Notes under the pieces: model-generated
Databases searched by the model: none
What the model was told of the DNA's origin: nothing
Seen by the model: only the letters and a program-made list of their open reading frames with translations
Source of the DNA: Rubripirellula sp.
GTDB lineage: Bacteria > Planctomycetota > Planctomycetia > Pirellulales > Pirellulaceae
Assembly (NCBI GenBank): GCA_029245125.1
Contig: JAQWPZ010000108.1
Location: 1 to 64,000, forward strand
Direction: 5' to 3'
Length of the DNA: 64,000 nt
Made by a program: the position numbers and the translations under genes
In this document: piece after piece, positions 41,201-50,620 of the stretch
How positions within the stretch are numbered: position 1 is the first letter of the stretch
Layout: every line of letters begins with the position of its first letter

Positions 41201-42276
41201 GCGAAACAACCAAAACCTTGACGCTGAAGAAAACCCAAGACTGCAAACTTCCCACCAGTGTCTTGGACGCCGTGCTGACAGATGACGAAACGGCGATGAT
41301 CGCCGGGTGCATGGATGGCGTCTATCGATTGCAGTTTGAACCGCACCAAGAGGAGCTTCTTTACCGGCATGACAGCTACGTCAGCTCGGTCGGATTACTC
41401 CGGGACGATCAGATCGTATCGGCAGGCTACGATGGCGGGCTGAGGTGGTTTGATGTCGGACAGCGACAATTGCTACGCACCACCCCAGCACACGATTTCT
41501 GGTCGTGGGATATGTGTGTCTCTGCCGACCGCTCGCGAATCGCCTCAGTGACCGGCCAATACCTTGCCGGCAGTTACAAGTACGAACCCCAACCAGAAAC
41601 AGAGCCGTCGTTAAAAGTGTTTGCGGCGGAATCTGGGGAACTGCTGCATCAGTTACCACATGTCCCATCGACCCAAGCGGTCGCCATCAGCCTCGATAAT
41701 CGATTCGTCGCCGCTGGCAACCTGATGGGTGAAGTCCGCGTGTTTGATTTGGATAGTGGTCAAATGATCGCCAATTGGACGACACCTGACTTCACCAGCT
41801 GGGGAATCATCAAGAGCCACTGCTATCTCGGTGGAATTTTCGATTTGAAGTTCACACCGGATAGTCAGTCGCTATTGCTATGCGGCATGGGGCCGATGCG
41901 AGACCCGATGGCTGGCAATGGTCGCCAACTTTGGCAACGCTGGGACTGGAAAAAAGAAACGCCGACCCTCATCGACCAGACACACCAAGGTCAGTCCGGC
42001 GAAGGTTTAATGGAAACGCTGGCGGTTCACCCACGGGCAGAGCATTTTGCGATGGGCGGTCGACTCCGCGGCGGGGATTGGAACCTGGCGTTGTTTGACC
42101 TCGACAGCGGTGATCGAATCGCCTCCGCAAAAACCGGGTTTCGTATCACACGGATCCAATACGCTGCCGATGGCAAGTCGCTGTTCGTCGTGGGGACCCA
42201 AGGTCAACCGAAGCCGAAGAAAGATGATTCGCCGTTGCCCCCATTCGGCAGAGTCGAACGATACGAGATCGGCTAG
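41197..42276 (+). CDS. WD40-like repeat protein
   Basis: 359-aa; propeller-like repeats (SAGYDGGLRWFDVGQRQLL, AAGNLMGEVRVFDLDSGQMIANW); GTG start overlaps the DUF1501 stop (GTGA). Confidence 0.8.
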   Translation: MSETTKTLTLKKTQDCKLPTSVLDAVLTDDETAMIAGCMDGVYRLQFEPHQEELLYRHDSYVSSVGLLRDDQIVSAGYDGGLRWFDVGQRQLLRTTPAHDFWSWDMCVSADRSRIASVTGQYLAGSYKYEPQPETEPSLKVFAAESGELLHQLPHVPSTQAVAISLDNRFVAAGNLMGEVRVFDLDSGQMIANWTTPDFTSWGIIKSHCYLGGIFDLKFTPDSQSLLLCGMGPMRDPMAGNGRQLWQRWDWKKETPTLIDQTHQGQSGEGLMETLAVHPRAEHFAMGGRLRGGDWNLALFDLDSGDRIASAKTGFRITRIQYAADGKSLFVVGTQGQPKPKKDDSPLPPFGRVERYEIG

Positions 42277-42316
42277 GGTGGCGACGAAGGTCACCTTCAA
42301 GATCGCCGACACAATT

Positions 42317-42361
42317 GAATTGCTAACGACCGAATTGCTAACGACCGAATCGCGAACGACT
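42317..42361. repeat. Tandem array 15 bp x 3 (GAATTGCTAACGACC) immediately upstream of the SLC13 start
   Basis: gaattgctaacgacc | gaattgctaacgacc | gaatcgcgaacgact, then gaatcacATG. Confidence 0.9.
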
Positions 42362-42368
42362 GAATCAC

Positions 42369-43742
42369 ATGGCAAAACAGCTTTCTCTGTTCCTTGGCAT
42401 CATCACGGCCGTGTTGGTCGGAATCCTTGTCTACTCATCGTCAGGCAACTCGGACCAAGGCTGGACAGCTGGAGTCGCCACCCTGTGTGCCGTCTGGTGG
42501 ATCTTCGAACCAGTACCAATTCCTGTCACTTCGATCGTCCCGCTGGCGATTTTACCGCTCGTCGGTGTTCTCAAGCCGTCGGAGATTGGTGAATCCTACG
42601 GTCATCCACTCGTGCTGTTGATGATGGGTGGATTCATGCTGTCGATGGCGATGGAACGCAGTAACACGCACCGGCGTATCGCACTCGGCATGGTGCGGAT
42701 ATTCGGTGGCGGCAGCGCTCGCGGACTCGTGTTTGGATTCATGATTGCCGCCGCAGGCCTGAGCATGTGGATTTCGAATGCCGCCACGACATTGATGCTG
42801 CTCCCAATCGTGTTGGTGGTGGTCGAGAAATCGACTGACGTCAAATTACGAACCTCGCTGTTGCTGGGGGTCGCCTACGCCGCTAGTGTCGGAGGTGTTG
42901 GCACACCGATCGGCACACCGCCGAACCTTGTCTTCATGACGGTCTACACCGAAACCACCGGAACTGAGATCTCGTTTGTGCAATGGATGCGGATGGCATT
43001 GCCGGTCGTGTTTGTCATGATTCCCATCGTTGGCCTGTGGCTAACCCGAAATGTCAACACCGAAGCTGTCATGGAACTGCCGAAGGTCGGCAGGTGGCGA
43101 AATGCTGAGATTCGCACGCTGGCGGTATTCGTAACGACCGCGTTATTGTGGATGACTAGAAGCGACCCATTCGGAGGCTGGAGCGAATGGCTGGGGCTGG
43201 ATCAGGCGAATGATGCAAGTGTCGCTCTGCTAGCCGTCGTGGCTTTGCATCTGATTCCCAATGGCGAACAGCCAGGCGAAAAATTACTCGACTGGAAATC
43301 AGCAGCCAAGATTCCGTGGGGAATTCTGATTCTTTACGGCGGTGGCATCGCAAATGCGAAGGCTTTTATGGCATCCGGACTCAGCGATACCATCGGTGCT
43401 TCAATGACTTCGCTGGCCGCCATTCCCATCCTTCTGATGATCGCTTTGATTTGCCTCGGCGTGACCTTCCTGACAGAAGTCACCAGCAATACCGCAACCG
43501 CGAACTTGCTGATGCCAATCCTTGCCGCTGGCGCAATGACAGCGGGGATCGATCCGCAACTCGTCATGGTTCCCGCTGCGATGAGCTGCAGCTTCGCATT
43601 CATGCTGCCTGTCGCAACTCCCCCCAACGCAATCGTGTTTGCATCCGAGGAATTAACGATCAATCGAATGGCTCGAGAAGGTTTCGTTCTGAACCTGGTC
43701 GGAGTCGTCGTCGTCACCGCGATCTGTTACGCGACACTTTAA
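42369..43742 (+). CDS. SLC13/DASS-family anion (dicarboxylate/sulfate) transporter
   Basis: 457-aa multi-TM; FMLSMAMERSNTHRRIAL, GVGTPIGTPPNLVFM, LTEVTSNTATANLLMPILA, LPVATPPNAIVFAS. Confidence 0.92.
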   Translation: MAKQLSLFLGIITAVLVGILVYSSSGNSDQGWTAGVATLCAVWWIFEPVPIPVTSIVPLAILPLVGVLKPSEIGESYGHPLVLLMMGGFMLSMAMERSNTHRRIALGMVRIFGGGSARGLVFGFMIAAAGLSMWISNAATTLMLLPIVLVVVEKSTDVKLRTSLLLGVAYAASVGGVGTPIGTPPNLVFMTVYTETTGTEISFVQWMRMALPVVFVMIPIVGLWLTRNVNTEAVMELPKVGRWRNAEIRTLAVFVTTALLWMTRSDPFGGWSEWLGLDQANDASVALLAVVALHLIPNGEQPGEKLLDWKSAAKIPWGILILYGGGIANAKAFMASGLSDTIGASMTSLAAIPILLMIALICLGVTFLTEVTSNTATANLLMPILAAGAMTAGIDPQLVMVPAAMSCSFAFMLPVATPPNAIVFASEELTINRMAREGFVLNLVGVVVVTAICYATL

Positions 43743-43751
43743 TGCGTCCAC

Positions 43752-43811
43752 CTGACACGAGCGAACCCCGTCTGACACGAGCGAACCCCGTCTGACACAG
43801 AGAGACGGGAT
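43752..43811. repeat. Tandem duplication 20 bp x 2-3 (CTGACACGAGCGAACCCCGT), degenerate third copy
   Basis: ctgacacgagcgaaccccgt | ctgacacgagcgaaccccgt | ctgacacagagagacgggat; further diverged ctgacacggag/ctgacgcggag echoes to ~43865. Confidence 0.85.
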
Positions 43812-43926
43812 CGAAGACGGAGAAAATCCGTCTGACACGGAGAACTTGCCTGACGCGGAGCGACCAAGGTCAAATTTTTGGCCTACTGAAATCGGGGAAC
43901 TCGGTTCCTTTCGCGGCAAGTCGGCC

Positions 43927-44976
43927 TCAGTCGCCGCCAGCGACAGTACCGGGTGTGTTGGCTTCCGGCGGACAATACCCGCCGCCACCGCCGGCGATAG
44001 CCCCGAGCGCGGCCAATGGAAGCAGTCCCGCTCCGCCAATCGGTCCCATCATACCACCCTCGTCCTCACAACAATCAGGACCAACCTGACAGCAAAACGC
44101 AGCACTCGCTTCGGCGAAGTTGACGAAGCTCTTGCCGTCTGCTGTCACCATTCCTGCATTGGCACCGGAGTGGTCATCAAGCAATTCGAAACTAACAGCC
44201 GCCAAACCATCGTGGTTTGCCATGATCAGCGAATAGACACCAGCTCGCAGATCGGCGAAGAAAAAACTGCCGGTCGCATCCGTCACGGTTTGCCCGATCT
44301 GGGCCCCATTCCGGATCAAAAGAACGTTCGTGTCCTTCGCGATATTCAGACGGGAGATTCGTTGACCAAGATCGGTCGCGCCTGTCAACGAGGAAGCGGC
44401 GAATACGTTGCCAGCTAATCCGCTGTTGTGCATCATTACCTGTGCCCGTTCGTTGCCGCGAATCTCGCTTGCGATCTTCACGACGTCGACGTCTTTGATC
44501 GACAAATCGTCCAGCGTGTACTCTTGCTTACCAAAGGGTTCAACCAGCTTTCGAAAACGGCTCGTGCTGATCAACGCAGGTGAGATGACCGCCTTCTTCG
44601 AGAAGACACCTGGCTGAGCTTGGTCAGGCCCGACCACGTGCATCGCCTGCCATCCGATCATCGCTTTGGATTGAACCAAGAGCGTGTAGACACCCGGCAC
44701 GACGCCCTTAATCTTGACATCACCCTTCTCGTCGGTGACTCCCATCCGAACTAAACCGTTAGCCCCAGCGAGTCGGACCCGTGCGTCTTTGACGACTCCC
44801 ATCTCACCCTGACCACGCGGAACGACCACCCGTGCCTCGAAAACTCCGGGCTCTTCGGGCTGAACCCACTGGGTGACAGTCAACGGATGAGGCAGATCGT
44901 CAGCGCTCCCCTGCTGGTCAAAAAATAGGATGAACAGCGAAGTCAAAGCGATGACAACAACGGACTGCTTATACAT
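43927..44976 (-). CDS. Secreted protein with carboxypeptidase-regulatory/SpaA-like beta-sandwich repeats
   Basis: Start MYKQSVVVIALTSLFILFFDQQGSA; ARVRLAGANGLVRMGVTDEKGDVKIKGVVPGVYTLLVQ and later TDATGSFFFADLRAGVYSLIM resemble CarboxypepD_reg modules. Confidence 0.65.
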   Translation of the reverse strand: MYKQSVVVIALTSLFILFFDQQGSADDLPHPLTVTQWVQPEEPGVFEARVVVPRGQGEMGVVKDARVRLAGANGLVRMGVTDEKGDVKIKGVVPGVYTLLVQSKAMIGWQAMHVVGPDQAQPGVFSKKAVISPALISTSRFRKLVEPFGKQEYTLDDLSIKDVDVVKIASEIRGNERAQVMMHNSGLAGNVFAASSLTGATDLGQRISRLNIAKDTNVLLIRNGAQIGQTVTDATGSFFFADLRAGVYSLIMANHDGLAAVSFELLDDHSGANAGMVTADGKSFVNFAEASAAFCCQVGPDCCEDEGGMMGPIGGAGLLPLAALGAIAGGGGGYCPPEANTPGTVAGGD

Positions 44977-45290
44977 ATATCTAGGCAAGATAGGGACTCC
45001 AGAAAGAACGGGCCATCTAGCTACCCTAATTAGCCATTGTTGAACGTATACACCTCCCCTGATTTTTGTTGCAATAATCTCCTTTCTTACGCCGCAATAC
45101 CGGGAACCAATCTGAACCAGAGAGATCCAGAGAGCCCACTGGACGTCCACAGAGGCAGGGAAAAACACTCTCATCCAGCAATCCTGGCCGGCAATTTCCA
45201 GGATCAGAACCACTGCTATCGAGTGGTTCTCGTGTTAAATGGCCGTGGCTTTGGAGTGCCCAATTGGGCCGGTGGCTTGCGAAAAACGGG

Positions 45291-45332
45291 TCGTTTCAGC
45301 CGACGAACTGCTCGTTTCAGCCGACGAACTGG
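45291..45332. repeat. Direct tandem duplication 21 bp x 2 (TCGTTTCAGCCGACGAACTGC)
   Basis: tcgtttcagccgacgaactgc | tcgtttcagccgacgaactgg. Confidence 0.9.
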
Positions 45333-45550
45333 GGCTCTCCAGGAGGCAGCACAGCGGTCAAACCGAATGGAATAACTCTATGCCGATGTGCCCTGGCTCC
45401 GTCAACGAGCTCCCGCACCCAACGCGGATCGACCAGAGGTGGGCCACCATCCCGCGTGCATACCAGCATCAGCCGAACAGCAGAAACAACGCCCAATCGA
45501 GCTCCTCCCAATCGGGCTAACAGGCTAACCCCCAAGGGGTAATTCCTGGC

Positions 45551-47074
45551 CTACTCGGCTGACGCCAGCGAGGTCAGATAGAGCAAGCCGACCAACACTA
45601 ATCCAACGACCAGCCCAATTTGGGCTCCACGGATCAAAAGTGGCTGGAGCTCTGGTGCGACCTGGATACCTTCGCCAGGTTGGCGGAGGATCGCCGCGCG
45701 AATTTGAACGGAAGATGGGCGAGCGGGAAGTCCGGTCAGCCGGACCGCGGCCTGCTTCAGCAGTTCGTTCTGAGCCTCCATCGCCTGATTCAGCCGCAAT
45801 CGCGCAGCGGCATTTTTTTCTTGAACAGCGACCTGGCCAGCCAACGGATCCAATTCAGCGACTAGTTGCTCGAGTTGCTGCTCAACCTGCTGCTTCTCGG
45901 ACTCGAGCGCCCGGAGCGAGGCCAAGACTTTCTTTGCGGCGTCACTTCCCTGGTCTTGTGAATTGTCCTTGGCAGCTGAGTCTGATTGTGACGATTGCTG
46001 TTCCGATGTTGGCGGCGGCTCGTTTTCTCCCATCAGGGGCGGCAGCTGATCGAGCTTTCCCTGCAATTCAGCAATCTTGTTTAACTTGGTAGCGACCGTG
46101 GGATGTGCACGACCAAACCGCTTTAGCAAGCTGTCTACCTCCTGCTGCAACGGTTGCATCGCCTTCATGATCTCGCGTTCAGCCTGAAGCCGTACCGCGA
46201 GTTGTCGTTCTCGCTCCACCGCATCATCGCGATTTTGCGGATCGGATGCTGCTTGCTTCACGACAGCCGGCGCGACTGGCACATCCAAACTCGCCAAGAT
46301 GGCATCCTTCGAAGCCCCATTTTGAATCATCGCTTTGACATTGCGAAGTTTTTGCTCAAGCGCATTTCGAAGCCCTTGCAGATTCCCTGCATCCACGGAC
46401 AGTCGTTTGAATCGTATTGCAGCACTTGATATCAGTTCGCCATCAGCAATCACGACGTCGCCCCCATTCGGAAGCTCAGCCAATTGAATTTTCAAGTCTG
46501 CCAAAGTCGCCTCAATTTCCTCGCGTACTACGGTCAGCAGCCGGACGGCCTCACTCCAATTGGCCGAGTTGTCCACTGTGCCCAGCGATTCAACCGTTGC
46601 CTCCAAAACAGACTGGACAACTTGCTGGGTTACTCGTGGTGTCGCGCCTCGAAACTGAACCTGATAGGCGGTCCCCAGCACTCCGGGGTCACCTGCCATC
46701 ACCTGCAATTTCCCTGACTCCTGAATCACCAACGCAACGTCCTCTGGATTGCGACCTGAGATCCCGGTCAATCGCCCCAGACGCCCGCGTGATGCCGCTT
46801 TGCTGAGAACTGCCCGACTGGTGATCAAGTCAGCACCATTCAAATTCTGCTCAGCGGGTACTTCCACCTCGCCGGCACCTAAGTCACCGGTGCCAGAATC
46901 ACCAACCGCTGCAGCACCGCTCAGTGCTGCAATTTGGATGACTCCCACTGACTGAAACTCTGCAGGCTGCCGCACATAGACGACATAGCCACCACCCGCA
47001 CCGACCAAGATTCCCAGCGATGTCCAGGAGAACAAGGTGATCAATAATGAAGCGATCTTATTTTGCTTAACCAT
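45551..47074 (-). CDS. Wzz/chain-length-determinant-like polysaccharide biosynthesis protein
   Basis: 507-aa; N-terminal TM, long coiled-coil region, C-terminal TM (LLIRGAQIGLVVGLVLVGLLYLTSL); FQSVGVIQI typical of Wzz domains. Confidence 0.7.
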   Translation of the reverse strand: MVKQNKIASLLITLFSWTSLGILVGAGGGYVVYVRQPAEFQSVGVIQIAALSGAAAVGDSGTGDLGAGEVEVPAEQNLNGADLITSRAVLSKAASRGRLGRLTGISGRNPEDVALVIQESGKLQVMAGDPGVLGTAYQVQFRGATPRVTQQVVQSVLEATVESLGTVDNSANWSEAVRLLTVVREEIEATLADLKIQLAELPNGGDVVIADGELISSAAIRFKRLSVDAGNLQGLRNALEQKLRNVKAMIQNGASKDAILASLDVPVAPAVVKQAASDPQNRDDAVERERQLAVRLQAEREIMKAMQPLQQEVDSLLKRFGRAHPTVATKLNKIAELQGKLDQLPPLMGENEPPPTSEQQSSQSDSAAKDNSQDQGSDAAKKVLASLRALESEKQQVEQQLEQLVAELDPLAGQVAVQEKNAAARLRLNQAMEAQNELLKQAAVRLTGLPARPSSVQIRAAILRQPGEGIQVAPELQPLLIRGAQIGLVVGLVLVGLLYLTSLASAE

Positions 47075-47127
47075 TTAAAATTTCGCTCAGGAACGTTGTC
47101 GTCGTACCGTTTGATTGTAATCCTACC

Positions 47128-49416
47128 TCAGGGGCGTGCGGACGCACCCGTCTTGATTGCCTGCACCTGCTCAAGCGTTCTACCGCCCGGATGCACCTCC
47201 GCCAAAGTTTCGACGTAATTTAGGATCCGCTTGGTTTTTGGCCGCAACCTCGCTGCTTGCACCAGCAAGTCGCCGCTCACCGCATCGCGCCCCTCATCAA
47301 CGCAATCCGTTTCGACCAAGAGCACTCTGGCGGTATCGTCGAGTGGCGACAGCATGAGAGCCATCACGGCGTGCTGCCTCGCCTGCCGCCACATCTCTGC
47401 CTCTTGCCCCTCGAGCAACAGCGATTCGAAATCAAGATAGTTCTCGTAGAAAGCACGACGCACGTTTTGCGGTGAAACCCATTTCGTCACCGAGTCGCCA
47501 TCCGCAACCCCCTGATCAAGTAGCTCGAACGCGCCGAGCTGCTGTTGCTGATCGAGCAACAATTGAGCCAGGGTCCGGTGCGCCATCGCATCGCGGGGAT
47601 GAGCCTCCACGAGTCGCTGCAACCGTTCGATTTTCTGATCCAAACCCTTGCGTTCTTGGATTGCCATTCCGCGATCACCATAGCGATCAATCATGACCTT
47701 CTGCCAGACACCACCGGCGTGCAAATCCCAAGTCGCCAAACCGAGTCCACCAACGGCAATCAGTAGCAACACCAGGGACACTCGATGAGCAGCACGACTG
47801 CCCTGCGAAACCTGATCCGCTTGACTCGCCTTCGTCGCTTGCAGCAGTCGAAAGAGACCGCCAACAAGAATTGCTAACGTCACCAGCAGCGGAATGTGTG
47901 TAATTCCAAAATCGAATGATTGGGTCGCAAATAGTGAGGCGACGGAAAAAGTCAGGGCAATCGTCACCGCGCGTGCCAATCTTGCTTGCTCCAACGGCAA
48001 TTCGCGGATTCGCCGATGAAGGCGACCGGTATCGCGAATAATGATTGTGATTCCGAGCAGCAGAATGGGAATCAACCAAACTCCACCTTCAAGCAACCAC
48101 TCCACGTGCATCCCATCTGCGTTGACAGCCCAATGATCACCGGTACGCTGCTGGTAAGGCAAATTCGCGTAACGGTAGGCTCCCAGCCCCGCACCCATTG
48201 GCAAATGCGCCCACGCCGCATCCAAACCATCTTGCCAAATTCTCAACCGAGGATTCTTCGCAGCAGTACCATCAACGAGTGTTTCCAAACGCTCAGAAGT
48301 TTGCTCTCGAATCCCTAAGCGGTCCAGAAACAAGACGGAACAGACCGCGATCAGCAGCAATCCGAGTACCAAACCTAGACGAGACCAACCACGTGTCCCA
48401 AACAACGCAAGCACGACCGACGCCGTTGCCAAACCGACAAAACCGCCGCGTGAATTACTGCCTAGGATGCCAGCAACCATGACCACAATCAGCAGGATGC
48501 AGACGATCGATGGCCAGTGGTGAATAATGCTCGCCCTGGAATCCTCTTTTGTCCGATGCCGCATGCCCAGCAATAAACCGACAGCACAGCCGATCGTGAG
48601 ATTCAAATAACCAGCACAAGTATTGTTATTGATGAAGGGCCCAAACGGACCGTCCGCGCCCACTGGCGTGATCAACAAACGCTGACGCAGGTCATAATCT
48701 GAATCACGAGCCAGCCTGATCATGTCGGCCAAACCAAAGAAAGCGAACAGCCCACCGACGACAGCAGGGATTAGCAGCAGCAAAATCGCGGCGCGACGGT
48801 CCGAAAAGCAAAGCGAACTTAACCAACAGCCCACCGCAAACAACAACGGCAACGCGAGTGCCATTCGTGTGAAGGTTGGGGACACGCTGATGGGAATCGC
48901 AGATGATGCGACGGTGGCAGCGGGTGAGTCCGGTGACTCCAAAGCTTCAGTGAGAATTCCCGTCGGGATCCATTCGCGATACGCGTCATAAGACCCTGGC
49001 GAAAGCGTTTTGACGAGCGTCGGCGGCAACGGCAAACACTGCACTGCCGCGACCAGCCACACGGCCATCGCCAAAAACACAACAGTGGGTGTCCGATAAA
49101 AACGTTGACGCCAAGCAGATAACACGCCCAGCGGAATCAAGCCCAAAACAATCGCGGTCCCGACCGCTTGGGTCCAACGATGCCCACCGCCATCATCCCA
49201 AGCAGTCCACACCGCTACCGCAGACAAAGCAAACGCGATCAGCAGCGAAAGGTTGATGACAAACCTCGGAGACTTTTCAGTTTCGCTTAGCACGTGGATT
49301 TGATTGAAAGAGGAAGACCAGGATCTCGAAACCACAGCGTTGGCTGACGATCGGAATCCCCGTATGCCAACAATGATAAACATACTCAACGCATCGTAGA
49401 CGGCTCCAAAGCTCAC
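47128..49416 (-). CDS. O-antigen ligase-like membrane protein with C-terminal TPR-like region
   Basis: 762-aa; ~10 TM segments; GPFINNNTCAGYLNLTIG and GAGLGAYRYANLPYQ resemble Wzy_C/O-antigen ligase motifs; helical repeats at the C-terminus. Confidence 0.8.
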   Translation of the reverse strand: MSFGAVYDALSMFIIVGIRGFRSSANAVVSRSWSSSFNQIHVLSETEKSPRFVINLSLLIAFALSAVAVWTAWDDGGGHRWTQAVGTAIVLGLIPLGVLSAWRQRFYRTPTVVFLAMAVWLVAAVQCLPLPPTLVKTLSPGSYDAYREWIPTGILTEALESPDSPAATVASSAIPISVSPTFTRMALALPLLFAVGCWLSSLCFSDRRAAILLLLIPAVVGGLFAFFGLADMIRLARDSDYDLRQRLLITPVGADGPFGPFINNNTCAGYLNLTIGCAVGLLLGMRHRTKEDSRASIIHHWPSIVCILLIVVMVAGILGSNSRGGFVGLATASVVLALFGTRGWSRLGLVLGLLLIAVCSVLFLDRLGIREQTSERLETLVDGTAAKNPRLRIWQDGLDAAWAHLPMGAGLGAYRYANLPYQQRTGDHWAVNADGMHVEWLLEGGVWLIPILLLGITIIIRDTGRLHRRIRELPLEQARLARAVTIALTFSVASLFATQSFDFGITHIPLLVTLAILVGGLFRLLQATKASQADQVSQGSRAAHRVSLVLLLIAVGGLGLATWDLHAGGVWQKVMIDRYGDRGMAIQERKGLDQKIERLQRLVEAHPRDAMAHRTLAQLLLDQQQQLGAFELLDQGVADGDSVTKWVSPQNVRRAFYENYLDFESLLLEGQEAEMWRQARQHAVMALMLSPLDDTARVLLVETDCVDEGRDAVSGDLLVQAARLRPKTKRILNYVETLAEVHPGGRTLEQVQAIKTGASARP

Positions 49417-49793
49417 GCAATCGATGTTCGTTGACGTGCATCCGCAAAAGCAATGATCCAGCCGAATATCACGATTTTAACGATCAGCATCGTGATCACC
49501 GATGGCCGATCGTGGACCATCGCGGGTACCCCATAACGGTACCACCTCGCAATCAGCCTGCTCGAGACAAAGTCACCAATCCCCGCGAAAACACTACCCG
49601 CCTTCTGTTTGAAACCCGTTTTGAGCAGACAGGGCTGATTCAGCAGGAGGACAGAGTCCGATCTGATGCAATTCGCATCAAAACATCAATCGCGGTACCG
49701 AGTTTGGATGGAGTGCAACCGACACCTCGAATCGCAGTAAAATCAGGAAGCCTGCCGGAATACAAGCCAGCACCTCTCAATCCCAAAAACACC

Positions 49794-50507
49794 ATGATCC
49801 AATCGCTTCGACTAATCGCCATCACCTTCTTTGTCTGTCATTTCTCAACTGCCATCCAAGCCGACACCGGCAAGCACCTGTTTATTCTTTCGGGCCAATC
49901 AAACATGGCAGGTTTGAAACCAGCAGAGTCCTTTACACCCGCCGTTGAATCAAAATTTGGCGGCGAGAATGTTATCGTTGTTCATGATGCACTCGGTGGA
50001 CAACCCATTCGACGGTGGCACAAGCAATGGAAAGCAACAAAAGACCAAAACCCAAAAACGATCGGTGATCTTTACGATCGGCTAATGAAAAAGGTCAACG
50101 CTGCCAGAAAGGAACATGACCTTGCGAGCGTGACGTTCATTTGGATGCAAGGGGAACGAGACGCCCGCGAACAGAACACTGCTGTTTATGCCGCCAGCCT
50201 GACAGGGATCTACGATCAAGTCAGTCAAGATTTAAAGCGTGACGATGTGAACTTTGTCATCGGCAGGCTGAGTGACTTCGATATGCGAAACAAAAAGTAT
50301 AAGGATTGGACCAAGATACGAGACGTCCAAGTCAACGTCGCTCAGAAACACCCACGCGGAGCCTGGGTAAACACTGACGACCTGAATGATGGCGTCAATC
50401 GAAAAGGCAAACCCATTAACAACGACCTGCACTACACGGCAGAAGGATACAAAATACTCGGCCAGCGGTTTGCAGAAGCCGCCATCACGCTGATCGAGAA
50501 ACAATAA
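49794..50507 (+). CDS. SGNH/sialate O-acetylesterase-like hydrolase (secreted)
   Basis: MIQSLRLIAITFFVCHFSTAIQADTGKHLFILSGQSNMAGLKPAES; FIWMQGERDARE; NNDLHYTAEGYKILGQRFAEA. Confidence 0.88.
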   Translation: MIQSLRLIAITFFVCHFSTAIQADTGKHLFILSGQSNMAGLKPAESFTPAVESKFGGENVIVVHDALGGQPIRRWHKQWKATKDQNPKTIGDLYDRLMKKVNAARKEHDLASVTFIWMQGERDAREQNTAVYAASLTGIYDQVSQDLKRDDVNFVIGRLSDFDMRNKKYKDWTKIRDVQVNVAQKHPRGAWVNTDDLNDGVNRKGKPINNDLHYTAEGYKILGQRFAEAAITLIEKQ

Positions 50508-50620
50508 TCATGGGTGGTTGGTTCACTCGAACAGATCGAAACTAAATAAGATCGCTTCATCGACATGAATTGCGATTTGGTAGCCAAAGCCATCAACCGC
50601 AATCCAATGCGAGACAGCGA

